Source: CAYSIX01 sp964431205 (GTDB lineage: Bacteria > Planctomycetota > Phycisphaerae > Phycisphaerales > Phycisphaeraceae). Taken from it: 49,159 nucleotides of DNA. The stretch is taken from positions 1 to 49,159 of the forward strand of contig CAYSIX010000001.1 of assembly GCA_964431205.1 (NCBI GenBank), read 5' to 3'. The notes below the pieces were generated by a model. That model was not told where the DNA came from, ran no database searches, and saw nothing but the letters and a program-made list of their open reading frames with translations. The position numbers and the translations under genes are program-made. The stretch's first letter is position 1; the number at the start of each line of letters is the position of its first letter. Below, in pieces: positions 26,096 to 34,652 of the stretch.

Positions 26096-27268
26096 ATGTC
26101 GAAGAAAGAAGCGTCACTGGTCGTTGGGTTCGTAGGGGCCGGCTGGATGGGCGCGGCTCAACTCAAGCAGTTGGCCGGGCGACCCGGCGTCGAGGTCAAG
26201 ACACTGTGCGAGCCCAACACCGAACGAGGTCGACAGGCACTGGTTGAGGCGGGGCTGCGCAACACCCAGCTCGTCAGCGATTACGAGCCCATCCTCGCCG
26301 ACGAGACGATCGACGCGGTCTGGCTGGTCTCGCCCAACGCCCACCACGGGCCCCAGGCGATTCAGGCACTGGAGGCGGGCAAGCACGTGTTCTGCGAGAA
26401 ACCCCCGGCCACGCGGCTCGAGCAGTTCACCCGCCAGATCGAGCTGGAACGAAGCCACCCCGGGCTGATCACCTTCGTCGACTACATCCTCTACTTCGAC
26501 CCGATGGAACGCCGACTGCGCCGGATGGTCGCGGACGGACTGTTCGGCGAGCTGACGCAGGTGCAGGTCAACTATCGTCACCCGGTCAACACGGCCGGGG
26601 ACAAGGCCTGGAAGCTGCGCCGCGACGTGATGGGCGATGCGATCGGCATGGGCATCAACCACGCGATCTCCGTGTTGCTTTGGATCATGCAGGCCAACGG
26701 CGCCTCGCCCGTCAGCGTCTTCGCCACGAGCCAGTCGGCCAAGGTCCGCGGGTTCGAGGCGGACCCGATTTGGAGCATCCAGATCCGCTTCGACAACGAC
26801 GCCAGCGGGTTCTGCTTCGGAAACATCGACAGCGGCAACGGGTACGACGCGTACCACAACCTCTTCGGCACCGAGGGCGGGTTCGTGTTCGATTCCGGGC
26901 TGGATCGTGCTCAGAAGGTACGGTTCTGGTCAAAACACGTCGCCGACGGCGAGTGGGTGTACCCGCTGAACGAGTCCCGCTGCCGCGAGCAGGGCGCGAC
27001 GCCCTGGCCCGACGACACCACCACGCCGGATTCGGGCGACGTCATCCACCACCAGATCGGTGAGGCGATCACGCACTTTCTGGACTGCGTCACGTCGCGT
27101 ACGCCCTCGCCGTTGAGCTTCGCGAACGCGGCCACCATCGGCCAGATCGGCTGGGCGGCGCAGGTGTCCGCGATGACCAACCGACCGGTGCGCCTGCCTC
27201 TGAATGAAGCGTCACAGACGTCGCTGGCTGACCATGGCCGGGCATCTCAAGGGAGCCGTGCATCATGA
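26096..27268 (+). CDS. Gfo/Idh/MocA-family oxidoreductase
   Basis: A 390-residue NAD(P)-dependent oxidoreductase. The dinucleotide loop is GFVGAGWMG (residues 11-19), and the family EKP motif is at 101-103 (HVFCEKPPATRLEQ). A probable substrate-side region is DAIGMGINHAISVLLW. It is the first gene of a six-gene plus-strand operon controlled by the divergent GntR protein. Its stop overlaps the NagB start by 4 nt. In this setting it may oxidise an amino sugar or amino-sugar acid. Substrate unknown. Confidence 0.83.
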   Translation: MSKKEASLVVGFVGAGWMGAAQLKQLAGRPGVEVKTLCEPNTERGRQALVEAGLRNTQLVSDYEPILADETIDAVWLVSPNAHHGPQAIQALEAGKHVFCEKPPATRLEQFTRQIELERSHPGLITFVDYILYFDPMERRLRRMVADGLFGELTQVQVNYRHPVNTAGDKAWKLRRDVMGDAIGMGINHAISVLLWIMQANGASPVSVFATSQSAKVRGFEADPIWSIQIRFDNDASGFCFGNIDSGNGYDAYHNLFGTEGGFVFDSGLDRAQKVRFWSKHVADGEWVYPLNESRCREQGATPWPDDTTTPDSGDVIHHQIGEAITHFLDCVTSRTPSPLSFANAATIGQIGWAAQVSAMTNRPVRLPLNEASQTSLADHGRASQGSRAS

Positions 27269-28014
27269 AGGTGAAGATCGAACTCGACAGCCAGCGCTGC
27301 GGTCAAAGCGCGGCCGAGCTCGGCGCGACGCTGCTCCGCGAAGCGTTGGCGGAGCGCGGCAGGGCGACGATCGTCGTGGCCACGGGGGCATCGCAACTGC
27401 ACATGCTCGCGGCGCTGATCGACCAGCCTAACATCCGCTGGGACCGCGTCGAGGTCTTCCATCTCGATGAGTACGTCGGCCTGCCGATCACGCACCCGGC
27501 GAGCTTCCGGCGTTACCTCTGGGAACGATTCCATCGCCGACTGCCTCTGCCCGTCCACGCGTTCCATTACCTCGACGGGGAGCAGGACCCCCACGCCGAG
27601 GCCCGGCGTGTCGGAGATCTCATCCGTGAACATACGATCGACGTGGCGTTTGTCGGCATAGGAGAGAACGGGCACCTAGCGTTCAACGACCCGCCGGCCG
27701 ACTTCGACACCGATCAGCCTTATCTCGTGGTCGAGCTGGACGAGGCGTGCCGCCGTCAGCAGTTGGGCGAGGGCTGGTTCCAGAGCATGGATGAGGTCCC
27801 ACGTCAGGCGATCTCGATGAGCGTCCGGCAGATCACTAAGAGCCGCTCGATCGTCTGCACGGTCCCGGACGAACGCAAGGCCGCGGCCGTTAAGGCATGC
27901 GTCGAAGGACCGGTTACGAATGACGCGCCGGCTTCAATCCTGCAGCACCACGAGCACTGCACGCTCTTTCTCGATCAGGCCGCGGCTTCCCGGCTCGATG
28001 AGCAACCGGCATGA
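27265..28014 (+). CDS. nagB: Glucosamine-6-phosphate deaminase-like protein
   Basis: A 249-residue enzyme of the NagB/6-phosphogluconolactonase fold: VVATGASQ phosphate loop (residues 37-44), FHLDEYVGL (65-73) with the catalytic Asp68, GIGENGHLAFNDP (131-143) with His137, and EGPVTNDAPASIL near the C-terminus. Relative to E. coli NagB (GVGNDGHIAFNEP), the catalytic-loop Asp is Asn135 and the Glu is Asp142. Both changes are seen in related deaminase-like proteins, so the exact substrate is less certain. Expected reaction: an aldose-ketose isomerising deamination of an amino sugar phosphate. It overlaps the neighbours on both sides by 4 nt, and the next gene is NagA-like. Confidence 0.78.
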   Translation: MKVKIELDSQRCGQSAAELGATLLREALAERGRATIVVATGASQLHMLAALIDQPNIRWDRVEVFHLDEYVGLPITHPASFRRYLWERFHRRLPLPVHAFHYLDGEQDPHAEARRVGDLIREHTIDVAFVGIGENGHLAFNDPPADFDTDQPYLVVELDEACRRQQLGEGWFQSMDEVPRQAISMSVRQITKSRSIVCTVPDERKAAAVKACVEGPVTNDAPASILQHHEHCTLFLDQAAASRLDEQPA

Positions 28015-28967
28015 CGGCGCGTCACGGCTACGTCGACCTCCAGGTGAACGGCTACGCCGGCGTAGACTTCAACGGCGATGGCGAGCACGCGCTCACGCCC
28101 GAGTCGTTGCAGTCGCTCTGCAGCGCCCTGGACCGTGACGGCGTAACGCATATCCTCGCGACGTTCATCACCGACAGCGTCGACGTCATGGCGCAGCGGA
28201 TAACAAGGCTTGTCCGGCTACGCGAGACGGACCCGCTCGCCACGGAACTGATCCGTGGGATCCACATTGAAGGCCCCTTCCTCAACGAGACCCCCGGCTA
28301 CCGCGGCGCGCACCCGGCGGACGCTATTCAGCCGGCGTCGGTGCAGGTCATGGACCGGCTGCTCGACGCCGCCGCCGGCCTGACGCGAGTCGTCACTCTC
28401 GCCCCCGAGCGTGACCCGGGGCTGCGTGTGACCAATATGCTGAGCGAGCGCCGCATCGTGGTGTCGGCGGGTCACTGCGATCCGACGCTGGACGAGCTGG
28501 ACGCGGCGCTGGACGTCGGCCTGTCGATGTTCACCCACCTGGGCAACGGCTGTCCCATGCAGATGCACCGCCACGACAACGTGATCCAGCGGGTGCTGGC
28601 GCGCGCCGACCGGCTGTGGATCGGTTTCATCGCCGACGGCGTCCACGTGCCGTTTCATGCGCTGGGCAACTACCTTCGCCTGGCCGGCGAGCGGGCGATC
28701 GTGGTCACCGATGCCATGGCCGCCGCGGGGCGCGGGCCCGGACGACACCGGATCGCACGCTGGGAGGTCGACGTCGACGAAAACCTGGCGGCCTGGTCAC
28801 CCGATCGCAGCCACCTCGTCGGCTCCGCGATGTCGATGCCACAGGCCGAAGCCAACCTGCGGAATTGCCTTCAACTGGACGAAGCGACCTGTCGAGAGCT
28901 GCTCGTGAACCGACCCGCCCGAGCGGCGCAGCTCGAACCGGACCGTCGGACGTCTGACATCGCATAA
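28011..28967 (+). CDS. nagA: N-acetylglucosamine-6-phosphate deacetylase-like protein
   Basis: A 318-residue amidohydrolase. NagA motifs: GYVDLQVNGYAGVDF at the N-terminus, HIEGPFLN (residues 85-92) with metal ligand Glu87, SAGHCDPT with His155, THLGNG with His176, and VVTDAMAAAG with the catalytic Asp234. It is about 60 residues shorter than typical NagA because it begins at the barrel strand and lacks the N-terminal part of the small beta-sandwich domain. No upstream in-frame extension is available, since the start overlaps the NagB stop. Expected reaction: removal of an acetyl group from an N-acetylated sugar phosphate, feeding NagB. Confidence 0.8.
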   Translation: MTARHGYVDLQVNGYAGVDFNGDGEHALTPESLQSLCSALDRDGVTHILATFITDSVDVMAQRITRLVRLRETDPLATELIRGIHIEGPFLNETPGYRGAHPADAIQPASVQVMDRLLDAAAGLTRVVTLAPERDPGLRVTNMLSERRIVVSAGHCDPTLDELDAALDVGLSMFTHLGNGCPMQMHRHDNVIQRVLARADRLWIGFIADGVHVPFHALGNYLRLAGERAIVVTDAMAAAGRGPGRHRIARWEVDVDENLAAWSPDRSHLVGSAMSMPQAEANLRNCLQLDEATCRELLVNRPARAAQLEPDRRTSDIA

Positions 28968-28979
28968 CCCATACACGCC

Positions 28980-30029
28980 ATGACTCAACACAACGACGTC
29001 CCCACCGCCGCGCCGCAAACCGTGGACGAGCTCGAGGATCGACTCTCGCAACCATCGCCCGGGCTGGTCGGTGACTTTCGCCAGCTGGAAGGCGATCTGA
29101 TCCTCCTCGGCGCCGGGGGCAAGATGGGTCCGACGCTGGCGCGGATGGCCCGGCGCGCGGCCGCGGAAGCGAACCGTCACGGGCGGGTGATCGCGGTGTC
29201 GCGGTTCAGTGACGCCAGCGCCCGCGATGCACTCGAATCGGCCGGCGTCGAGACGATCGCCGGTGATCTGCTCGACGAGCCGTTCGTCCGATCGCTTCCC
29301 GATGCCGAGAACGTCGTCTACATGGCCGGAATGAAGTTCGGCGCGACGGACAACGCCAGCCTCACCTGGGCGATGAACACGCTGCTGCCCGCTCGGATTT
29401 GTGAGCGATACGCTGCCAGCCGGATCGCGGCGTTCTCGACGGGCAACGTCTACGGCCTGACGCCGGTGACCGAGGGCGGCGCGGTTGAGACCGACCCGCC
29501 CAACCCGCAAGGCGAGTACGCGATGAGCTGTCTCGGCCGCGAGCGCGTCTTCGAGCACTACGCACGAATGCGCGGGACGCGGGTCTCGCTGTTGCGTCTG
29601 AACTACGCCTGCGAGCTGCGGTACGGCGTCCTGGTGGACCTGGCGTTGAAGCTCTGGTCCGATCAGCCGGTGGATTTGTCGATGAGCGTCGCCAACGTGA
29701 TCTGGCAGGCCGACGCCAACGCGATGGCGTTGCGTTCGCTGGCGCACGCGGCCAGTCCGCCGTTCGTGCTCAACATCGCCGGGCCCGAGCAGATCAGTGT
29801 CTGGCGTGTGTGTGAGACGCTCGGCGAACGGCTTGGCCGATCGCCGCAGTACACGGGCGAGCCCGGCGCCTCGGCGATCCTGAGCAACGGCCAGTTGGGC
29901 CACCGGTTGTTCGGCTACCCTCGGGTCCGCGTTAGCCTGCTGATCGACTGGGTCGCGGCGTGGGTGGCGCGGGGCGGGCCGACGCTTGGCAAGCCGACGA
30001 AGTTCGAGGTGCGCAACGGTCGTTTCTGA
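28980..30029 (+). CDS. SDR-type NAD-dependent epimerase/dehydratase, altered active site
   Basis: A 349-residue extended-SDR-like protein. The nucleotide loop is LLGAGGKMG, and VVYMAGMKFGATDN follows the fourth strand. AFSTGNVYG supplies the catalytic Ser/Thr. The usual YxxxK reads YAMSC in GEYAMSCLGRERVFE, so the catalytic Lys is replaced by Cys (codon TGT) although the surrounding sequence is well aligned. It may therefore be an atypical or regulatory SDR. It begins 12 nt after the NagA-like gene. The substrate is probably an amino-sugar derivative, inferred only from the operon. Confidence 0.75.
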   Translation: MTQHNDVPTAAPQTVDELEDRLSQPSPGLVGDFRQLEGDLILLGAGGKMGPTLARMARRAAAEANRHGRVIAVSRFSDASARDALESAGVETIAGDLLDEPFVRSLPDAENVVYMAGMKFGATDNASLTWAMNTLLPARICERYAASRIAAFSTGNVYGLTPVTEGGAVETDPPNPQGEYAMSCLGRERVFEHYARMRGTRVSLLRLNYACELRYGVLVDLALKLWSDQPVDLSMSVANVIWQADANAMALRSLAHAASPPFVLNIAGPEQISVWRVCETLGERLGRSPQYTGEPGASAILSNGQLGHRLFGYPRVRVSLLIDWVAAWVARGGPTLGKPTKFEVRNGRF

Positions 30030-30080
30030 TCGGCCCGGACCGGCGCGCCGTGTCCACGCAACAGACCGGAAACGAAGACG

Positions 30081-31133
30081 ATGAGCCCGACGATTCGAGC
30101 GCGATTGCAGGCCGGCGTCGCCATCCCCGCGCACCCGTTGGCGCTGCGGCAAGACCGCCGGCTCGACGAACGGCGTCAACGCGCCCTGACACGCTATTAC
30201 CTCGCGGCGGGCGTCGGCGGGCTGGCCGTGGGCGTGCACACCACGCAGTTCGAGATCCGCCGCCCCGAGCACGCGCTGTTCGAACCCGTGCTGCAGATCG
30301 CGCGCGAGGAGATGGACCGCCACGAACACGCCGAGACGCTCGTGCGCATCGGCGGCATCTGCGGCCAGACGCGCCAGGCCGTCCGCGAGGCGGAGCTGCT
30401 GGTGCGGCACGGCTACCACGCCGGCCTTCTCTCCCTGGCCGCGCTACATGAAGCCACCGACGACGAGCTCATCGAGCACAGCCGCCGGGTGGCAAAGGTC
30501 ATCCCGATCGTGGGCTTCTACATCCAGACGGCGGTCGGCGGGCGAAAACTCCCGTACACCTTCTGGCGACGGTTCGCCGAGCTCCCCGAGCTGGCGGCGA
30601 TCAAGATCGCGCCGTTCAACCGGTACCAGACGCTCAACGTGGTCCGCGCAGTGGCCGAAGCCGGCCGCGACGACGTCGCCCTCTACACCGGCAACGACGA
30701 TAGCATCGTCACCGACCTGCTGACGCCCTACCGGTTCGGGATCGGCGGCCAGACCATCGAGCGCCGCATCGTCGGCGGGTTGCTCGGCCACTGGTCGGTG
30801 TGGACACGAAAAGCGGTCGAGCTGTTCCACGAGTGTCGCGAGCTCGCCAGCGGGAACGCCCCCGTGCCGATGTCCATGCTCGCCCGGGCCAACGAGGTGA
30901 CCGACTGCAACGCGGCGTTCTTCGACGCGGCCAACGGCTTCAAGGGCTGTATCGCCGGCCTGCATGAGGTGCTGCGCCGCCAGGGGCTGCTCGAAGGGCT
31001 CTGGTGCCTCGATCCGGATGAGACGCTCAGCCCGGGCCAGGCACATGAGATCGATCGGGTGTATGCTGCCTACCCGCATCTGAACGACGACGCGTTTGTG
31101 GCCCAGCATCGAGACGCCTGGTTGAGCGGATGA
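30081..31133 (+). CDS. Dihydrodipicolinate synthase/N-acetylneuraminate lyase family protein
   Basis: A 350-residue class I aldolase-family barrel. The Schiff-base Lys is Lys175 (LAAIKIAPFNRYQT), and the partner Tyr is Tyr147 (IPIVGFYIQTA). AVGVHTTQFE replaces the usual GTTGE segment. Family members cleave or form C-C bonds with pyruvate (NanA, DapA, KDG aldolase) or dehydrate sugar acids. It sits between an SDR and a threonine-ammonia-lyase-like enzyme, which suits the final cleavage or dehydration step of a sugar-acid pathway. Its stop overlaps the next start by 4 nt. Confidence 0.82.
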   Translation: MSPTIRARLQAGVAIPAHPLALRQDRRLDERRQRALTRYYLAAGVGGLAVGVHTTQFEIRRPEHALFEPVLQIAREEMDRHEHAETLVRIGGICGQTRQAVREAELLVRHGYHAGLLSLAALHEATDDELIEHSRRVAKVIPIVGFYIQTAVGGRKLPYTFWRRFAELPELAAIKIAPFNRYQTLNVVRAVAEAGRDDVALYTGNDDSIVTDLLTPYRFGIGGQTIERRIVGGLLGHWSVWTRKAVELFHECRELASGNAPVPMSMLARANEVTDCNAAFFDAANGFKGCIAGLHEVLRRQGLLEGLWCLDPDETLSPGQAHEIDRVYAAYPHLNDDAFVAQHRDAWLSG

Positions 31134-32350
31134 CGATTCACGTGGATCTCGGTGAGATCGAACGGGCGAGGCAACGGATCGCCGGCGCGGTCGTCGAGAC
31201 GCCGTGCGTGCATTCCGAGGCGTTGTCGCAGCTCACCGGCTGCCGCGTGCTGTGCAAGCTGGAGAACCTGCAGCGGACGGGGAGCTTCAAGGAGCGCGGG
31301 GCGCGCCACGCGCTGGTGCGGCTGAACGGCGAGCGGGCGAAGCGCGGCGTGGTGGCGGCGTCGGCGGGCAACCACGCGCTGGCGCTGGCGTGCCACGGCC
31401 GGGAGCTGGGCATCGGCGTCACCGTCGTCATGCCACGGTTTGCACCGTTGACCAAGGTCACGCGTTGTCGAGGGTACGGCGCCGAGGTCGTGCTCCACGG
31501 CGAGACGTTCGCCGAAGCGCGCGCCCACGCCGACACGCTGACCGAGCGCGACGGGCTGACCTACATCCACGGGTTCGATGCGCCCGAGATTATCGCCGGT
31601 CAGGGCACGGTGGGCCTGGAGCTGCTGGAGCAGTGCCCGACGCTGGACGCGGTGATCGTGCCGGTTGGGGGTGGCGGGCTGCTGGCCGGCGTGGCGACCG
31701 CGATCAAGGGGCGCCGCCCGGGCGTGCGCGTCATCGGCGTCGAGCCGGCGCACGACGCGGGCTTCACCGCCGCCATGAACGCCGGCGGGCCCGTCCCCAG
31801 CCCCGGCACCGCCACGCTCGCCGACGGCCTGGCCGTGGGCCGCGTCGGCGCGCTCGCCTTCCGAACCGCCGCCCCGCTGACCGACCGCCTCGTCACCGTC
31901 GAGGAGTCGGCCATCGCCGTCGCCATTGTCCGCATCATGGAGCTGGAGAAAACCGTCGTCGAGGGCGCCGCCGCCGCCGGCCTCGCCGCTCTGCTCGATC
32001 CCCGCCTCCACGACCTGCGCGGCCGCACCGTCGCCCTCCTGCTCACCGGCGGCAACATCGACCTCAACGTCCTCGGCCGCATCATCGAGCACGCCCTGGT
32101 CACCGACGGCCGGCTGCTCCGCTTCACCGTCACCATCAGCGATCGCCCCGGCGGGCTCTCGCGCCTGACCACCCTCATCGCCGAGTGCGGCGCCAGTGTT
32201 CAGGACATCCGCCACGATCGCACCTTCGCCGGCCCGGACGTCAGCCGCGTCCGCGTCATCTGCCTCGTCGAGATCGCCGATCACCATCACGCCGACCGCA
32301 TGGTCCGGGCCCTCGAGCACGCCGGCTATCAGCTCGAACTCATCGCCTGA
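31130..32350 (+). CDS. Threonine ammonia-lyase-like PLP enzyme with ACT domain
   Basis: A 406-residue fold-type II PLP enzyme. The PLP Lys is Lys54 (GSFKERGA), with SAGNHA, the VGGGGLLAG phosphate loop and LLLTGGNIDLN near the end of the catalytic domain, followed by an ACT regulatory domain (about residues 330-405, LRFTVTISDRPGGLSRL). This layout is typical of IlvA/TdcB-type threonine ammonia-lyases. In this operon it could instead deaminate a hydroxy-amino acid derived from an amino sugar. Codon choice changes within the gene: G-ending codons dominate the first half and C-ending codons the second half from about 31780. Confidence 0.85.
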   Translation: MTIHVDLGEIERARQRIAGAVVETPCVHSEALSQLTGCRVLCKLENLQRTGSFKERGARHALVRLNGERAKRGVVAASAGNHALALACHGRELGIGVTVVMPRFAPLTKVTRCRGYGAEVVLHGETFAEARAHADTLTERDGLTYIHGFDAPEIIAGQGTVGLELLEQCPTLDAVIVPVGGGGLLAGVATAIKGRRPGVRVIGVEPAHDAGFTAAMNAGGPVPSPGTATLADGLAVGRVGALAFRTAAPLTDRLVTVEESAIAVAIVRIMELEKTVVEGAAAAGLAALLDPRLHDLRGRTVALLLTGGNIDLNVLGRIIEHALVTDGRLLRFTVTISDRPGGLSRLTTLIAECGASVQDIRHDRTFAGPDVSRVRVICLVEIADHHHADRMVRALEHAGYQLELIA

Positions 32351-33244
32351 CGACGCGCCGCGGTTCAGGCTCAGATGGACTCGACCACGCGGCGAGGCCG
32401 TCCACGCGCCCTTCGCCTCCCAGACGCCGACACGTAGCCAGCCCGGCGTGAATCATGCACCCGCCGCAGAACGAACCACAGCCGAAGGATCCGCACCCGT
32501 TCGAGCGTTCGGGCTCGCCCGCCAGACCAGACAGGACTGAGCCGCACACACGGTCTGGCGAGGATGTCAGGGGCCCCTTGGGGTGACACGACGTAACTGA
32601 CGATTACAAAAACACTTACGTTGGCGCAGCGCCCGTGACACCCTGACACATCGGCCATCAACAACTCATCTCCAGGCCTCCATATCATGCCCCCGCTATT
32701 GCAACCTGGAGATGATTCTGCGTTTTTGACACCTTCTCCGCTCCGCGTCGGGCCGCCTATTGCCGCACGGCGTAGACCCGCCGCTTCATCGCCGTGTCGA
32801 TCATCCGGTCGCCGTCCGACGCGGCGATGATCCACGGCGACCGGACGCTCAAGCCGAACGGCCGGCCCTGTCGCAAGCTCGTGTTCAGAGAGGGGGGATC
32901 GACGAATCCGGCCAAACAGACGCTGGGAGAGTGTTGGAGAGTGTTTAAGACCCGCGTCTTCCACGGGACCTACCGGGCAGAGGCGGGGACTGGTTCCGAT
33001 CGGGTATCGATCGAGCTTGCTTGAGCGCGGGCCCGGTGAAACCACGACGACGATCGTCCTCGGATAGGCGAATGGCGTCGCGATCACCTGCGCGCCCCGC
33101 CCGCACAAACGAACAAGAGGCGGCAGAAAGCTCTGCCGCCTCTTGCGAGATTCTTCTTCGGACGGTTGATCGGTGCCGCTGTGATGAGGGTCGTCAGACG
33201 CCGCCCTCATCCGAACCGATCGAAGAACCGTGCGTCATGAGCGC
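32351..33244. other. Gene-free stretch with possible decayed gene
   Basis: No reading frame here is convincing. The longest (minus, 32371-33210) has biased, low-complexity composition. In another minus-strand frame, ending at a TAG at 32757, the translation VRSPWIIAASDGDRMIDTAM looks protein-like, but the frame is closed by a stop near 32970 and has no good start. It may be the 3' end of a decayed gene. Confidence 0.35.
33115..33144 (-). terminator. Strong hairpin downstream of the PEP-CTERM gene
   Basis: A perfect 12-bp stem, AAGAGGCGGCAG/CTGCCGCCTCTT, with a 6-nt loop, about 100 nt after the minus-strand stop at 33245. In the minus-strand direction it is followed by GTTCGTTTG, a weak T-rich tail. 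It is the probable transcription end of the gene at 33245-34090. Confidence 0.65.
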
Positions 33245-34090
33245 TTAGGCCTTGCGGCGGCGCACCGCGACGGCCACGGCCCCGATGCCCGTCAGCATCA
33301 CCGACGCCGGCTCGGGGATCAGCGTGAAGTCGAGGAACGGCGCGCCCGCTTCGCCGCCGGCTTCCTTGGTGACAAAGCGGAGCTGACCGCCGCTGCCGTT
33401 GCCGCCGATCAGGAACATCGCCGAGTCATCCGTGCCCAGGCTCTGCAGGTACTGGACGATGGTGCCCTCGATCGAGGTCGCGGCCTCGTTATCGATCACG
33501 TCGACCAGGTCCGGGCCGGTGGTGTCCAGCAGGTCCTGATCGATCGTCGCGAGCGAGCCGGCGGGCGCGTCGGAATCATCTTCCTGCTTGGGGAACTGGA
33601 AGGTGCCGAGGAACGCCGTCTCATCGGCGACGACACTGCGGGTCGCGGCATCGCCGTCGCTGTTCAGGCCGGGCACGTCGTCGAAGCTGCCGTCCGTCTC
33701 GGTGAGGCTGTCGAATCCCGGTGCATCCGGGCTGACGCCCCAGATGGTGTGCTCCTTGTGGTTGTTGCTCGACGTGCGGTTGAAGATGAAGTTCAAGGAA
33801 GCGTCGACAATCAGGCTCTTGTCCACGCCGCTGAGGTCGAAGCGCACGACGACGAGCTCGTTGCGGTCGCTCATGGTGAAACGCGAGTTCATGTCGTCGT
33901 CATCGGCATCGAAGGCCTCGCTAAACACAATCGACGGAGGGAACCCCTCCTCGTTGGACTGTTCCAGCGCTTCGCCATCCAGTCCGTTGCCATCGGTCGT
34001 TTTCACGATGACCGCGCTGGTGTTCGTCGACCAGACCGCGATCAGAGAAAGAGTCGCCGCCGTCAGAATGCTTTTCTTAATCGTCAACAT
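33245..34090 (-). CDS. Secreted PEP-CTERM protein, no dockerin (paralogue of 40544-41689)
   Basis: A 281-residue secreted protein. The start is the ATG at 34090: GGAGG lies 5 nt upstream, and the position matches the paralogue's start (MLTIKKSILTAATLSL here, MQPIKQSVLAAAALSL there). It has a signal peptide, then an acidic, beta-rich body (TTDGNGLDGEALEQSNEEGF, RFDLSGVDKSLIVDASLNFI, SSNNHKEHTIWGVSPDAPGF, IEGTIVQYLQSLGTDDSAMF). It passes from PFLDFTL directly into IPEPASVMLTG and a basic RRRKA end. A surface protein of unknown function, possibly a structural or carbohydrate-binding domain. It has its own terminator hairpin. Confidence 0.8.
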   Translation of the reverse strand: MLTIKKSILTAATLSLIAVWSTNTSAVIVKTTDGNGLDGEALEQSNEEGFPPSIVFSEAFDADDDDMNSRFTMSDRNELVVVRFDLSGVDKSLIVDASLNFIFNRTSSNNHKEHTIWGVSPDAPGFDSLTETDGSFDDVPGLNSDGDAATRSVVADETAFLGTFQFPKQEDDSDAPAGSLATIDQDLLDTTGPDLVDVIDNEAATSIEGTIVQYLQSLGTDDSAMFLIGGNGSGGQLRFVTKEAGGEAGAPFLDFTLIPEPASVMLTGIGAVAVAVRRRKA

Positions 34091-34652
34091 CATGTCCTCC
34101 ATACCTCCATAAACAAGAAAGTGAAAGTGAGACGCCACATCGAATCCGTCGGTCCAATGACGTTCGGCACCCGTCCGTCATCCGGTCAGAGGCCACTTCC
34201 GCGAGCCTCGCATGATGACGGCTGTGCCAACAGGGTCATACAACTACGCGATGCTTTGATGATGTCATTGCCTCCTTCGCTTCGGCTGCGGTCGCGCCGG
34301 CCACGATCCGCAAGACTTCGAACCAGACAGGGTTTTCTCCCAGCACATGAAGATGCGAGGCCTCCGCCGTCGGAAGCGAGCCACGAAGTGGTCGGCGTGA
34401 AAGCCTCGCCGATGCCCAACGGCCCGGTGAACGAGCGCAAGTATACCGCGCCGCGACCGCGATGGAATCGGCAAATGCCCGCAAATCTCTCGGGCCCGGA
34501 AGGAATCGAGCCGAAACCTTGGCGTGATCCGGTCGCCCTCTTCGCGAACGCGCGCTGGCTGCAACTTTGCCCAGTACGGGCGATATGACGCCACGCGGAT
34601 TCTTCACGTCATCCCTTCTCATGCCGGCCTGCTCCAATGCGGTCGCCTGAGA
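34091..34652. other. Gene-free stretch between PEP-CTERM gene and truncated gene
   Basis: Several overlapping frames exist on both strands, but none shows a signal peptide, family motif or plausible ribosome site. It may hold the decayed remainder of the beta-helix gene at 34653-34946, but no frame continues that fold convincingly. Confidence 0.4.

Noticed and set aside
28797..30419. A 540-codon minus-strand open frame opposite the SDR and DHDPS-like genes
   Set aside because: Low-complexity composition, no ribosome site, spans three real genes on the other strand.
31070..32320. A 416-codon minus-strand open frame opposite the ammonia-lyase gene
   Set aside because: Gly/Asp/Ala-rich shadow. 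The plus strand has all PLP and ACT motifs.
32371..33210. A 279-codon minus-strand open frame between the operon and the PEP-CTERM gene
   Set aside because: Composition is that of a GC-rich shadow frame with no domain or start signal. Kept only as part of the gene-free stretch.
33230..34588. A 452-codon plus-strand open frame
   Set aside because: Most of it lies antisense to the PEP-CTERM gene, whose paralogue, signal peptide and ribosome site are clear. The remainder has no protein character.
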